From Paludibacteraceae bacterium (GTDB lineage Bacteria > Bacteroidota > Bacteroidia > Bacteroidales > Paludibacteraceae), in contig JAFZPM010000014.1 of NCBI GenBank assembly GCA_017550335.1, positions 248,001 to 312,000 of the forward strand: a stretch of DNA of 64,000 bases, written 5' to 3'. Both the position numbers and the translations under genes were made by a program. The notes beneath the pieces are model-generated. The model saw nothing but the letters and a program-made list of their open reading frames with translations, searched no databases and was not told the origin of the DNA. Positions 26,059 to 34,400 of the stretch are shown here, one piece after another. Position 1 is the first letter of the stretch. The number at the start of each line of letters is the position of its first letter.

Positions 26059-26943
26059 ATGAAGCAAGAAAAATTGAACATAATCACGATTCAGGATTTC
26101 AAGAAGATACCAACCCTATCCTTCTTGGACGAGGAGGTGATGGTGGTGAACAACAACGACATCTACCAGATCCCCAAACCATCCTATCCCGTGCGTATGA
26201 AGAACTTCGTGGTGGCCTTCTGTATTTCAGGGAAAGCGCAGATCTCCATCAATACGATCAACTACAACGTGTCGGCCAATAACGTCATGTTGCTTTCCCC
26301 GGAATGTGTGTTGACCATCAACGAGATGGAATCCCCGAAGGCGACTTTCCTCGTCTTCTCGCAGAAGTACGGGAAAGAGGTGATCTCCCTCTGCTCGGCT
26401 ATCTGGAACTCCCTCGACGCAATGATCCGCACCGTGAACCACAGCGTCACGGAAGAGGAGGGGCAGATGATCCTCTCCTATATCAAGAAGCTCTCCGACT
26501 GCTGCAACGACACCAGCAACAAGTACAGGAGGGAAATCGTCAAGATGCAGATCGTATCCTTCCTGCATGAGCTTTGCAACGCCTGCATCAAGGAGGATTC
26601 CCAAAAATCATATCTGACAAGGGAGATGCAGATCTTCCAGAACTTCTTCCAACTCGCGAGCCAGAATTTCAAGGTGGAGCACTCCGTCGCCTTCTATGCG
26701 GACAAGCTATGCATCTCCCCGAAATACCTCTCGATGGCCGTCAAGCAGGCGGTCAACAAGACACCCAGCGAAACCATACAAGGGTTCCTCATCCAAGAGG
26801 CGAAGGTGTTGCTGAAAAACACCAACATGACCATCAAGCAGATCTCCAACGACCTGAACTTCCAGAACCCGTCGTTCTTCTGCCGCTATTTCCGCAAATA
26901 CGTGGGTGTCTCACCAATAGAATACAGAACAAAATCGTTTTAA
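26059..26943 (+). CDS. AraC-family transcriptional regulator
   Basis: A 294-residue regulator with an N-terminal cupin-like sensing domain (about residues 25-140) and a C-terminal double helix-turn-helix (~195-290). The second HTH carries IKQISNDLNFQNPSFFCRYFRKYVGVSPIEYR, here seen across two adjoining motifs, the hallmark of the family. It is followed after 11 nt by a DsrE-type gene, so both are co-transcribed. The exact start is uncertain because a promoter-like element sits directly in front of ATG 26059. Target genes are unknown. Confidence 0.88.
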   Translation: MKQEKLNIITIQDFKKIPTLSFLDEEVMVVNNNDIYQIPKPSYPVRMKNFVVAFCISGKAQISINTINYNVSANNVMLLSPECVLTINEMESPKATFLVFSQKYGKEVISLCSAIWNSLDAMIRTVNHSVTEEEGQMILSYIKKLSDCCNDTSNKYRREIVKMQIVSFLHELCNACIKEDSQKSYLTREMQIFQNFFQLASQNFKVEHSVAFYADKLCISPKYLSMAVKQAVNKTPSETIQGFLIQEAKVLLKNTNMTIKQISNDLNFQNPSFFCRYFRKYVGVSPIEYRTKSF

Positions 26944-26954
26944 ATCGTGAAATC

Positions 26955-27380
26955 ATGAAGAAAATTCTCTTACTGACCGCATTCTTCCTCGCAGGGATCA
27001 TGAGCCTCTCCGCCCAGGCGATAAAAAAGGACATCAAGTACAACGACCCACAAGAGCCTAAGAGCATAGGCATCGTCATGTACTCTAACGACACGGAGAC
27101 CGTCTTCAACGCCTTCCGCTTCGCCAACTATGCGCAGGAGTGGGACAACCAGGTGGAGATATTCCTCCTCGGCAAGGGCGTCGAAGTGGAGGAGATGATG
27201 GAGAAGGATGAGAACATCAAGAGTCAGGTGGACAACTTCATCGACCAAGGCGGCGTCATCATGGGCTGCAAGACATGCCTGCAGAGCCGCAAGAAAGAGG
27301 GCTCCAAAATCTGCAAGGTGACTTGCATCGAAGACTTGTATAACCTTGTGAAAAAGAATCAAATAGTGCTTACCTTCTAA
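26955..27380 (+). CDS. Exported DsrE/DsrF-like protein
   Basis: A 141-residue protein with a signal peptide (MKKILLLTAFFLAGIMSLSA) and a DsrE fold: IGIVMYSNDTETVFNAFRFA, EIFLLGKGVE, then a segment with MGCKTC and further cysteines. DsrE proteins of this type are sulfur-relay or peroxide-related and usually cytosolic; this one is exported, which is seen in Bacteroidetes relatives. The open frame runs upstream through the AraC gene in another frame, but ATG 26955 with the signal peptide is the clear start. It lies in an operon with the AraC gene. Confidence 0.82.
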   Translation: MKKILLLTAFFLAGIMSLSAQAIKKDIKYNDPQEPKSIGIVMYSNDTETVFNAFRFANYAQEWDNQVEIFLLGKGVEVEEMMEKDENIKSQVDNFIDQGGVIMGCKTCLQSRKKEGSKICKVTCIEDLYNLVKKNQIVLTF

Positions 27381-28174
27381 CGTTCGGACAAGCACTCCTG
27401 CATCGTCACCTCCACGGGATCTTTGCCTTCATTGGACAACTCCCGGAGATGACGATGTAGTTTTTTTACCATCGGCATAAACAACCACAGAGAAATCAGT
27501 CCTGAAATCAAGGCACATATCAGGGGCACGATCATGGAGAGCCCGGAGACCACCATCTCCTTCGTCAGGACAATACCGAACCACTTAGCCAACTGCCGCA
27601 AGAAATTCAGCACCACCAGCCTCGTCATCAAGCGGACGGCGAAACGCTGGATCACCTGTTTGACCGCCAATCCGAAAGCCGATTTAGCCAAACGCCTCAC
27701 CTGGCTCTTGCCTATCATCACCACCGAGATCATCAGCATCATCACATCCAGCGACCGCTCCTCCTTCGTGACGTCCTTCGTATGGAGATCCCTACAGCCG
27801 TAGACATACAACATCTTCTGGAGAATGATGAAGACGAATACCTGGAATTGCACGAAATCCACCAGGATCAGCACCCACATCAGCCATCCGTCCGGTGGAA
27901 TGGCGCACACCAAGGAGACGAGCGTCACCCACAAAGCGTGGAGATGGATCTCCCTTTTCACCACCTTCTCGATGAGGCAATCAGGCAACACGGCGGAAGG
28001 CCTCTCCTCCAACACGACAGACATCTGAGCCTCATCCTTCACATGCTTGGAGAATACATGGCGCAGATAGCGCTCCCGATCCACCTTGGAGAAGGGCAAC
28101 TTCAGGCCCCACCGCAAGACGGAATTCCACATCGTCAGTAACTGATTATAAAGATTTACCGCTTTCTCGAACAT
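27377..28174 (-). CDS. Hypothetical multi-pass membrane protein
   Basis: A 265-residue protein of no family I recognise with confidence. It has a soluble N-terminal part of ~85 residues, two adjoining hydrophobic segments (~88-130), a basic helical region and a last hydrophobic hairpin (~205-240). The layout recalls EcsC-like proteins but no clear motif was found. It converges on the DsrE gene with a 4-nt overlap of stop codons. I start it at ATG 28174 rather than the GTG four codons earlier. Confidence 0.6.
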   Translation of the reverse strand: MFEKAVNLYNQLLTMWNSVLRWGLKLPFSKVDRERYLRHVFSKHVKDEAQMSVVLEERPSAVLPDCLIEKVVKREIHLHALWVTLVSLVCAIPPDGWLMWVLILVDFVQFQVFVFIILQKMLYVYGCRDLHTKDVTKEERSLDVMMLMISVVMIGKSQVRRLAKSAFGLAVKQVIQRFAVRLMTRLVVLNFLRQLAKWFGIVLTKEMVVSGLSMIVPLICALISGLISLWLFMPMVKKLHRHLRELSNEGKDPVEVTMQECLSER

Positions 28175-28296
28175 GGCACACGTCACTATCCGACCGCGAA
28201 ACTAATAAATCAAGTCATTCCCGCAAAGCACCCTCACCGATGAGTTCTAAAAGTTCTTAAAAAAACATTCAAATATGGTCGAAAGAATCCCCTTGA

Positions 28297-28328
28297 TTTG
28301 GAAAAGTAAAAAAGATAACCTACCTTTG
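28297..28328 (+). promoter_or_regulatory. greA promoter
   Basis: TTTG (28297-28300), 20 bp, TACCTTTG (28321-28328). The leader to greA is about 130 nt and contains a possible short open frame. Confidence 0.75.
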
Positions 28329-28372
28329 CTATGTCTGTAATGGCACATACGAACATTTACCGAGGAGTTCCG

Positions 28373-28453
28373 ATGAAAGTCGGGATTCTTTTTGTTATGC
28401 CGTGCCGGACCACAGTCGAGAGAGAAAAAATAACACAAAACACAAACCTTTAA
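28373..28453 (+). CDS. Possible 26-residue leader peptide upstream of greA
   Basis: An ATG at 28373 is preceded by GAGGAG (28362-28367) at good spacing, opens a 26-codon frame (MKVGILFVMPCRTTVERE and onward) and ends in TAA 10 nt before greA. It lies fully inside the greA leader. It could be chance or an upstream reading frame that couples to greA; nothing in its sequence shows amino-acid-specific attenuation. Confidence 0.22.
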   Translation: MKVGILFVMPCRTTVEREKITQNTNL

Positions 28454-28463
28454 ATAGTATATC

Positions 28464-28934
28464 ATGGCTGTTTCTTATGTTACCGAAGAAGGGTACAACA
28501 AAATGATGGAGGAGTTAAAGCACATGGAAACTGTGGAACGTCCGAACATCTCCAAACAAATAGCGGAAGCCCGCGACAAAGGCGACCTCTCCGAGAACGC
28601 GGAATATGATGCGGCAAAAGAGGCGCAAGGTCTTTTGGAATCCAAGATTTCGTTGCTCAAGGAAAAAATACTCAACGCGAAAATCATCGACGCGTCCAGG
28701 CTCAACACTGATGTTGTCCAACTGCTGAACAAGGTTCAGATCAAGAACAAGAAGAACGGAGCCACCATGACTTATACGCTGGTGTCGGAACATGAGGCGA
28801 ACCTCAAGGAGGGCAAATTGGCCGTCAACACACCGATCGCGCAAGCGCTCCTCGGCAAGAAAGTGGGCGACGTGGTGGAAGTGAACGTGCCAGCCGGCAA
28901 GATTCCTTTCGAAGTGGTAAGCATTTCTTTCTAA
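28464..28934 (+). CDS. greA: Transcription elongation factor GreA
   Basis: A 156-residue GreA that rescues backtracked RNA polymerase by stimulating transcript cleavage. The N-terminal coiled coil has EEGYNKMMEELKHME and the conserved acidic tip region GDLSENAEYDAAKE. The C-terminal domain has NTPIAQALLGKKVGDVVEV. Length is normal for the family. A HIT-family gene follows 14 nt downstream in the same transcript. Confidence 0.97.
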   Translation: MAVSYVTEEGYNKMMEELKHMETVERPNISKQIAEARDKGDLSENAEYDAAKEAQGLLESKISLLKEKILNAKIIDASRLNTDVVQLLNKVQIKNKKNGATMTYTLVSEHEANLKEGKLAVNTPIAQALLGKKVGDVVEVNVPAGKIPFEVVSISF

Positions 28935-28948
28935 AACGGACGAAGAAC

Positions 28949-29338
28949 ATGGCAACAATATTCACGAAAATCATCAAGGGAGAGATCCCATGCTATAAGA
29001 TCGCGGAAGACGAGAACTTCTTCGCCTTCCTCGACATCAACCCAGTGCAAAAGGGTCATACGCTAGTCGTTCCGAAGATTGAGGACGACTACATTTTCCA
29101 TCTGGACGACCAGACATTGGCGGGGCTGATGACCTTCTCGAAAAAGGTGGCGAAGGCCATCGAGAAGGCCGTTCCTTGCAAAAGGATCTCCGTGGCGGTC
29201 ATAGGATTGGAAGTGCCACACACGCACGTCCACCTCATCCCGATCTCACAGGAGAGCGACCTGAACTTCTCCAAGAAGCAGCAATTGGCTCCCGAGGAGA
29301 TGGAGAAAATAGCGGGAAGCATCCGAGCGAATTTTTAA
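28949..29338 (+). CDS. HIT-family nucleotide-binding protein
   Basis: A 129-residue histidine-triad hydrolase. The N-terminus TIFTKIIKGEIPCYKIAED and the HTHVHLIPI catalytic triad at the C-terminal end are diagnostic (Hint-like branch acting on AMP-linked substrates). It forms a unit with greA, an arrangement common in Bacteroidetes. Confidence 0.94.
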   Translation: MATIFTKIIKGEIPCYKIAEDENFFAFLDINPVQKGHTLVVPKIEDDYIFHLDDQTLAGLMTFSKKVAKAIEKAVPCKRISVAVIGLEVPHTHVHLIPISQESDLNFSKKQQLAPEEMEKIAGSIRANF

Positions 29339-29393
29339 CGTACAACCATCGTCCCCAAGGGACGAATGACATATCATTCAACGAGAAGTAAAG

Positions 29394-30317
29394 ATGGATC
29401 CACTTCTTCTGAATCTACAAGGCACCATGGAGGGAGGCGCACCACAAAAAGATGCGCTTCCCTTTGTGTGTTTATCCGCCAAGGAGCTGAAAGAGAGGGA
29501 AGAGGCGGAGATCGAGAAGGCATTGGAGGATTCCACCACCGGACGCATACCCACCTTCCAGGAGTTCCAGGAGAGTCTCAACAAGAAGATAGACCAAGCG
29601 CAACCGGCGAAGGGGAAGGATTTTCTCACGGAGATCCCCAGGATGAAGGGGATAGAGTTGCCCTCCAACATCCAGCAGGAGGTGTGGTTCGTACCTCTCA
29701 TGCTCATCCTATTCTGGGGGTTCGGCATGGTGCTCACCTCCCGATTCTCCTACATCATACAAGCGACGAGGGAGTTCTTCTACCCGAAGAACCGCAGCAA
29801 TGTATTCTCCGACAGGATCACGGATGAATTCGGATTCAAGTCTGCCCTGACAGTCCTTTCCTTCTCCACCATCACGCTTTTCTGCCAGTTCGTGCGGACC
29901 GATCTGTTCCACTACCAAGACCAGCATTTCCTCCATTCCATATGGATCATACTCCTGCTATTCGTCGGCTTCGTGACGTTCAAGCTGCTCGTGATCCACT
30001 ATATCTGCACCATATTCTACGACAAAAGCACATTCAGGGTGGTCCGCCACTCCTACGCGACCATCTGTTTCGCGTTCTGCATGGCGCTCTTCCCCGTTGT
30101 TCTGCTGGCATCTTTCACCAACCACACCGTGGCGGTATACGCTTTGTGGATAGGCTGCGGATTCTGCGCAATAACCGCATTATTATACATATACAAGATT
30201 GTTTCGATTTTTTTTAGCGGATTAACCTCTATTTTCTATTTGATTTTGTACCTTTGCACGCTAGAAATTTTACCCACCGTCGTACTAGTCATAGGGTTGA
30301 TGGATTGGGTGAAATAA
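29394..30317 (+). CDS. DUF4271 membrane protein
   Basis: A 307-residue protein. The first ~100 residues are soluble and charged. About six to seven hydrophobic segments follow, with the aromatic-rich pattern (FGFKSALTVL, FKLLVIHYI, RHSYATICFA) of the Bacteroidetes-specific DUF4271 family. The gene directly precedes hemD, as in many members of the order. Its role is unknown. The end of the gene is AT-rich and contains TACCTTTG at 30249-30256, which could serve as an internal promoter for hemD. Confidence 0.8.
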   Translation: MDPLLLNLQGTMEGGAPQKDALPFVCLSAKELKEREEAEIEKALEDSTTGRIPTFQEFQESLNKKIDQAQPAKGKDFLTEIPRMKGIELPSNIQQEVWFVPLMLILFWGFGMVLTSRFSYIIQATREFFYPKNRSNVFSDRITDEFGFKSALTVLSFSTITLFCQFVRTDLFHYQDQHFLHSIWIILLLFVGFVTFKLLVIHYICTIFYDKSTFRVVRHSYATICFAFCMALFPVVLLASFTNHTVAVYALWIGCGFCAITALLYIYKIVSIFFSGLTSIFYLILYLCTLEILPTVVLVIGLMDWVK

Positions 30318-30338
30318 CTTAAAAAATATAAGGAAAAA

Positions 30339-31124
30339 ATGGCAAGAATTAAACGTATCTTGGTTTCACAACCCAAACCGGCGACTGAAAAGTCACCCTA
30401 TTTTGACTTGGAATCAAAATATGGGGTGAAAATCGATTTCAAACCATTCATCAAAGTAGAGCCCGTATTGGCTAAAGAGTTCCGTCAGCAGAAGATCGCT
30501 ATCCTGGACTACACAGCGATAGTCTTCACGGCGAAAGCGGCCATCGACCACTTCTTCAGGCTCTGCACGGAGATGAGGGTGACCGTACCAGAGACGATGA
30601 AGTATTTCTGCGTCTCCGAGGCCATCGCCCTTTACCTCCAAAAGTACATCCAATACCGCAAGAGAAAAGTGTTCTTCGGAACATCCAACAAACTAGAGGA
30701 TTTGATCCCTGTCGTGGCGAAACACCTGGACGAGAAGTTCCTCGTATCCGTCGCCGACGTGTACGACGCGAACAAATCCGTATCGGAGGACCACAAGGAC
30801 GACATCCTCGCCATGATGGAGGAGATCGGCGCCAACTACACGAAGGGCGTGATGTACAAGACCGTCAGCACCGACTTCACCAACGACCCGGACTTCAACT
30901 ACGACATGCTGGTGTTCTTCAGCCCATCGGGAATCACTTCCCTGTTCAAGAACTTCCCTGACTTCAAGCAGGGAGACATTTGCATCGGATGCTTGGGCGC
31001 CACAGCAGTGAAGGCGGCGAAGGACGCAGGATTGACCGTCAACGTGGAGGCTCCTACCCCCGACGCTCCATCCATGCCAGCCGCATTGGATCTTTTCTTG
31101 AAGGAGTGCAATAAGAAGAAATAG
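30339..31124 (+). CDS. hemD: Uroporphyrinogen-III synthase-like protein
   Basis: A 261-residue protein of the HemD family, which closes and rearranges hydroxymethylbilane to uroporphyrinogen III. Signatures: an N-terminal KRILVSQPKP, IVFTAKAAIDHFF, YFCVSEAIALYLQKYI, MLVFFSPSGITSLFKNFP and CIGCLGATAVKAAKDAGL. HemD is weakly conserved as a family, and this Bacteroidetes type usually carries the name from sequence alone. The neighbours DUF4271 and rnpA-yidD are the usual ones. Confidence 0.85.
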   Translation: MARIKRILVSQPKPATEKSPYFDLESKYGVKIDFKPFIKVEPVLAKEFRQQKIAILDYTAIVFTAKAAIDHFFRLCTEMRVTVPETMKYFCVSEAIALYLQKYIQYRKRKVFFGTSNKLEDLIPVVAKHLDEKFLVSVADVYDANKSVSEDHKDDILAMMEEIGANYTKGVMYKTVSTDFTNDPDFNYDMLVFFSPSGITSLFKNFPDFKQGDICIGCLGATAVKAAKDAGLTVNVEAPTPDAPSMPAALDLFLKECNKKK

Positions 31125-31126
31125 CG

Positions 31127-31156
31127 GAAAGTCCGGACATGTGTCCGGACTTTTTT
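31127..31156 (+). terminator. Terminator after hemD
   Basis: A near-perfect stem, AAGTCCGGACA with TGTCCGGACTT, ends in TTTTTT. It stands between hemD and rnpA and so breaks this conserved gene row into two transcripts. Confidence 0.85.
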
Positions 31157-31175
31157 CACAATAACGGACACGACA

Positions 31176-31604
31176 ATGATGGAACACCGGAACACATTTG
31201 GAAAAGAGGAACACTTGTGTGGGAAGACCGCCATTGACGAGTTGTACAATACGGGCGAACGGTTTTTCCTATATCCGTTCCGCATCCTGTACAAAAGAGT
31301 GTCCAAAGAATCAGTGCCGGTCCGCTGCCTTGTCAATGCGCCGAAACGCAAATTCAAGCATGCGGTGGACAGGAATAGGCTGAAAAGACTGATGCGGGAA
31401 GCTTACCGCAAAAACAAACATGCGCTGTTCGAGATGATGGAGAAAGAGGATGCGACGATGCAGATCGCCATCACCTACAACGGGGACACGATAGAGTCCC
31501 AAGCCTTCGTGGAGAAACGCATGAGGAAAGTGTTAGAGCAGATCATACAAGGGAAAGATGGAGCAAACCCCGGACAAAGGAGGCAAAGAGCCGAGCGCTC
31601 TTAG
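31176..31604 (+). CDS. rnpA: Ribonuclease P protein component
   Basis: A 142-residue basic protein subunit of RNase P, which helps M1 RNA bind pre-tRNA. Signatures: [20 protein letters not shown] and the RNR-type motif [17 protein letters not shown]. Two adjacent ATGs (31176, 31179) could both start it. Its 3' end overlaps yidD by 47 nt, the usual tight pairing. Confidence 0.94.
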   Translation: MMEHRNTFGKEEHLCGKTAIDELYNTGERFFLYPFRILYKRVSKESVPVRCLVNAPKRKFKHAVDRNRLKRLMREAYRKNKHALFEMMEKEDATMQIAITYNGDTIESQAFVEKRMRKVLEQIIQGKDGANPGQRRQRAERS

Positions 31605-31821
31605 GAGGGCCGTCAGGACGATGGTCCTGCTCCCCGTCTACTTCTACCGGAGATGCATCTCCCCCCTTTTACCTCCATGTTGCCGGTTCACGCCAACATG
31701 CTCGGAATACGCGATCCAAGCCGTGAAGAAACATGGAGTCTTCAAAGGGTCTTGGTTGGCTATAAAAAGAATATTGAGGTGCAACCCATGGGGCGGCAGC
31801 GGCTACGACCCCGTACCTTAG
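31558..31821 (+). CDS. yidD: Membrane protein insertion efficiency factor YidD
   Basis: An 87-residue YidD with the family signature: [27 protein letters not shown], seen here across its two halves, then [24 protein letters not shown]. The start ATG lies inside rnpA in another frame. YidD assists YidC/Sec membrane insertion. Confidence 0.95.
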   Translation: MEQTPDKGGKEPSALRRAVRTMVLLPVYFYRRCISPLLPPCCRFTPTCSEYAIQAVKKHGVFKGSWLAIKRILRCNPWGGSGYDPVP

Positions 31822-31903
31822 GCAAGAATGGATATATTCGGTATAAAGATACGCGCTTTTGCATATTTTTAACGAATCAACCAATTTTTATGCATAGAAA
31901 AAC

Positions 31904-31932
31904 TTGCCATTCACATTATTTGCATAATTTTG
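31904..31932 (+). promoter_or_regulatory. argR promoter
   Basis: TTG (31904-31906), 18 bp, TAATTTTG (31925-31932). The start of transcription would lie near 31938, just ahead of the repeated palindromes that may bind ArgR. Confidence 0.65.
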
Positions 31933-31942
31933 CAGCGCAAAC

Positions 31943-31968
31943 GGATAATTATTCCAATAATTATTCAA
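31943..31968 (+). promoter_or_regulatory. Candidate ArgR operator (two AT-rich ARG-box-like sites)
   Basis: The 10-bp word ATAATTATTC occurs twice, at 31945-31954 and 31957-31966, 12 bp apart. AATAATTATT (31956-31965) is a perfect palindrome. On the other strand the second site reads TGAATAATTATT, close to the enteric ARG box core TGAATWWWWATTCA. It sits right behind the argR promoter, where a repressor would block transcription. Binding is inference. Confidence 0.5.
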
Positions 31969-31996
31969 TGCAGGTAGAAACTAAAGCGATAAGACA

Positions 31997-32467
31997 GTGA
32001 AAAACAAGGTAAAAAGGTTCGCCGCCATACAAGAAATCATCTCCACATCGATCGTGGGGAGCCAAGAGGAACTACTGCAACGGCTATCCGCACAAGGATT
32101 CGAACTGACGCAGGCGACCCTCTCGCGCGATTTGAAACAACTGAAAGTGTCGAAGACGACCAACTCGAAGGGAGAGTACCTCTACCAGCTACCCGCAAGG
32201 AGCCTACAGGAAGAGAGCAGAAGCCTCGGGAACGACTTCCCGATGGGGAGCGCATTCCTTTCGATAGAGTTCTCCGGCAACATAGCTGTGCTACACACCA
32301 GGCCGGGCTACGCCAGCAGTCTGGCCTACGAGATCGACGACAAGGCGAAGGATGTGATCATCGGCACCGTGGCGGGTGAAGATACCATCATCGCCGTGAC
32401 AAAAGAAAACAAGACAACGAAGGAGGTGACGGAGTCTCTATCTCGGATCATCCCTTCAATTAAATAA
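31997..32467 (+). CDS. argR: Arginine repressor ArgR
   Basis: A 156-residue ArgR. The winged helix has GSQEELLQRLSAQGFELTQATLSRDLKQLKV, spread over two motifs, and the C-terminal oligomerisation/arginine-binding domain has GYASSLAYEIDD and IIGTVAGEDTIIAVT. The start is GTG 31997; no in-frame ATG lies close by. It opens a three-gene row with an acetyltransferase and argG, 26 and 23 nt apart. The palindromes in front suggest that it represses its own operon when arginine is plentiful. Confidence 0.95.
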   Translation: MKNKVKRFAAIQEIISTSIVGSQEELLQRLSAQGFELTQATLSRDLKQLKVSKTTNSKGEYLYQLPARSLQEESRSLGNDFPMGSAFLSIEFSGNIAVLHTRPGYASSLAYEIDDKAKDVIIGTVAGEDTIIAVTKENKTTKEVTESLSRIIPSIK

Positions 32468-32492
32468 TTCAACCGTATTTCAGATAGAGGAA

Positions 32493-33086
32493 ATGGATCA
32501 GGAAATTGAAATCATGGTTGCCGACGAAAGGCATATTGGCTACGTTGACACGATATTGGACACGATAGAAAAGGCAGCCAAAGTACGTGGGACTGGAATC
32601 GCGAAACGCGACCCCGAATACGTGAAGCAAAAAATGCGGGAGGGGAAAGCGATCATCGCTCTCTGCGGAGACGAGTTCGCCGGATTCAGTTACATCGAGA
32701 CATGGGAGGACAAGAAATACGTCACCACATCCGGGCTCATCGTGCCTGAGAAGTTCCGTGGCAGGGGCTTGGCGCGCCGAATCAAACACCACACGTTCAC
32801 ATTGGCCCGCAAGAGATGGCCGGAGGCTAAGATCTTCAGCCTGACGTCCGGTGCGGCCGTGATGAAGCTCAACACCCAATTGGGTTACCTCCCAGTGACC
32901 TTCGCGGACCTCACGGAGGACGACTCGTTCTGGAAGGGATGCCAGGGTTGCATCAACTACGACGTGCTGCAACGTACGGGCAGACGCTACTGCATCTGCA
33001 CAGGCATGCTGTTCGACCCACACGAGCCACTGAGCCTCGAAATGGCGGAGAGGGAGCTCGCCAAGGATCCTAACATCAAAATATAA
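32493..33086 (+). CDS. GNAT N-acetyltransferase of the arginine operon
   Basis: A 197-residue GNAT-fold protein. The acetyl-CoA loop is seen as VPEKFRGRGLARRIKHHTF, with the following AVMKLNTQLGYLPVTF helix-strand. A Cys-rich segment (CQGC, CICTG) follows. Its place between argR and argG suggests the first, N-acylating step of arginine synthesis (an ArgA-like role, perhaps with succinyl-CoA as in Bacteroides). That assignment is from context; the family by itself tells only acyl transfer. Confidence 0.82.
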   Translation: MDQEIEIMVADERHIGYVDTILDTIEKAAKVRGTGIAKRDPEYVKQKMREGKAIIALCGDEFAGFSYIETWEDKKYVTTSGLIVPEKFRGRGLARRIKHHTFTLARKRWPEAKIFSLTSGAAVMKLNTQLGYLPVTFADLTEDDSFWKGCQGCINYDVLQRTGRRYCICTGMLFDPHEPLSLEMAERELAKDPNIKI

Positions 33087-33108
33087 GCAACTATATATAC
33101 ATCGAAAT

Positions 33109-34317
33109 ATGGCTAACAAGAAAGTAGTAGTAGCATTCAGTGGAGGTCTCGACACCTCTTTCACTGTCATGTACCTGGCGAAGGAAAAAGGGTACGACGT
33201 ATATGCGGCTTGCGCTAACACAGGTGGTTTCAGCGCGGAGCAATTGAAACAAAACGAGGAGAACGCCTACAAGTTGGGCGCTGTCAAATATGTGACATTG
33301 GATGTCACCCAAGAGTATTACGCGAAGAGCTTGAAGTACATGGTGTTCGGTAACGTGCTCAGAAACGGTACTTACCCTATCTCCGTATCTTCCGAGCGTA
33401 TCTTCCAAGGTATGGCCATCGCACGCTATGCGAACGAAATCGGCGCTGACGCGATCGCTCACGGCTCCACGGGTGCCGGCAACGACCAGGTGCGTTTCGA
33501 CATGACCTTCCTTGTGATGGCCCCTGGCGTGGAGATCATCACGCTGACGCGCGACATGGCGCTCACCCGCCAATATGAGATCGATTACTTGAACCAGCAC
33601 GGATTCGCCGCTGACTGGACCAAGCTGAAATATTCCTACAATGTGGGTATCTGGGGAACCTCCATCTGCGGTGGCGAGATCCTCGACTCCCGTGAGGGAT
33701 TGCCTGAGAGCGCTTACCTGAAACAGGTGAAGAAGACAGGCAGCGAATTCCTTACCCTCGGCTTCGAGAAGGGCGAGATCTGCTCCGTCAATGGTGAGAA
33801 GTTCACCGACAAGATCGCCTGCATCCAAAAGATCGAGGAGATCGGTTCCGCCTATGGTATCGGACGTGACATGCACGTGGGCGACACCATCATCGGTATC
33901 AAGGGTCGTGTGGGCTTCGAGGCCGCCGCTCCTATGCTGATCATCGGCGCACACAAGTTCTTGGAGAAATACACCCTCTCCAAGTGGCAACAATACTGGA
34001 AAGACCAAGTGGCTAACTGGTACGGAATGTTCCTCCACGAGTCACAGTACCTCGAGCCAGTGATGAGGGACATCGAGGCTATGCTGGAGAGCTCACAACG
34101 CAACGTCAACGGTGAGGTGAAGCTGGAGCTCCGTCCACTCTCCTTCTCGACCGTAGGCGTTGATTCCAAGGACGATTTGGTGAAGACCAAGTTCGGCGAG
34201 TACGGCGAGATGAACAAGGGATGGACCTCCGAGGAGGCGAAGGGATTCATCAAGGTCACTTCTACCCCTCTCCGCGTCTACTACGCGAACCACAAGGAGG
34301 AAGGAAAGAATATCTAA
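33109..34317 (+). CDS. argG: Argininosuccinate synthase
   Basis: A 402-residue argininosuccinate synthase that joins citrulline and aspartate with ATP. The N-type ATP pyrophosphatase loop is VVAFSGGLDTSF (residues 7-18). HGSTGAGNDQVRFD and NVGIWGTSICGGEI follow in order. It completes the argR operon and ends before a strong terminator; the other arg genes are not in the window. Confidence 0.97.
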   Translation: MANKKVVVAFSGGLDTSFTVMYLAKEKGYDVYAACANTGGFSAEQLKQNEENAYKLGAVKYVTLDVTQEYYAKSLKYMVFGNVLRNGTYPISVSSERIFQGMAIARYANEIGADAIAHGSTGAGNDQVRFDMTFLVMAPGVEIITLTRDMALTRQYEIDYLNQHGFAADWTKLKYSYNVGIWGTSICGGEILDSREGLPESAYLKQVKKTGSEFLTLGFEKGEICSVNGEKFTDKIACIQKIEEIGSAYGIGRDMHVGDTIIGIKGRVGFEAAAPMLIIGAHKFLEKYTLSKWQQYWKDQVANWYGMFLHESQYLEPVMRDIEAMLESSQRNVNGEVKLELRPLSFSTVGVDSKDDLVKTKFGEYGEMNKGWTSEEAKGFIKVTSTPLRVYYANHKEEGKNI

Positions 34318-34341
34318 TCCGCTTTAACCATAAGAGAAAAA

Positions 34342-34380
34342 GGGTGTGTCGAAACCGCTTGGTATTGACACACCCTGTTT
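34342..34380. terminator. Bidirectional terminator between argG and the accessory island
   Basis: GGGTGTGTC (34342-34350) pairs with GACACACCC (34367-34375), flanked by AAAAA on the left and TGTTTGTTTG on the right. It serves argG and the convergent minus-strand gene. Confidence 0.8.
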
Positions 34381-34400
34381 GTTTGTGGGGTGTAGATGTA

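Noticed and set aside
26574..26954. N-terminal extension of the DsrE gene frame
   Set aside because: It overlaps the DNA-binding part of the AraC gene in another frame; the signal peptide begins at 26955.
33091..34038. Minus-strand open frame of 315 codons
   Set aside because: Antisense to argG, which is complete and strongly conserved.
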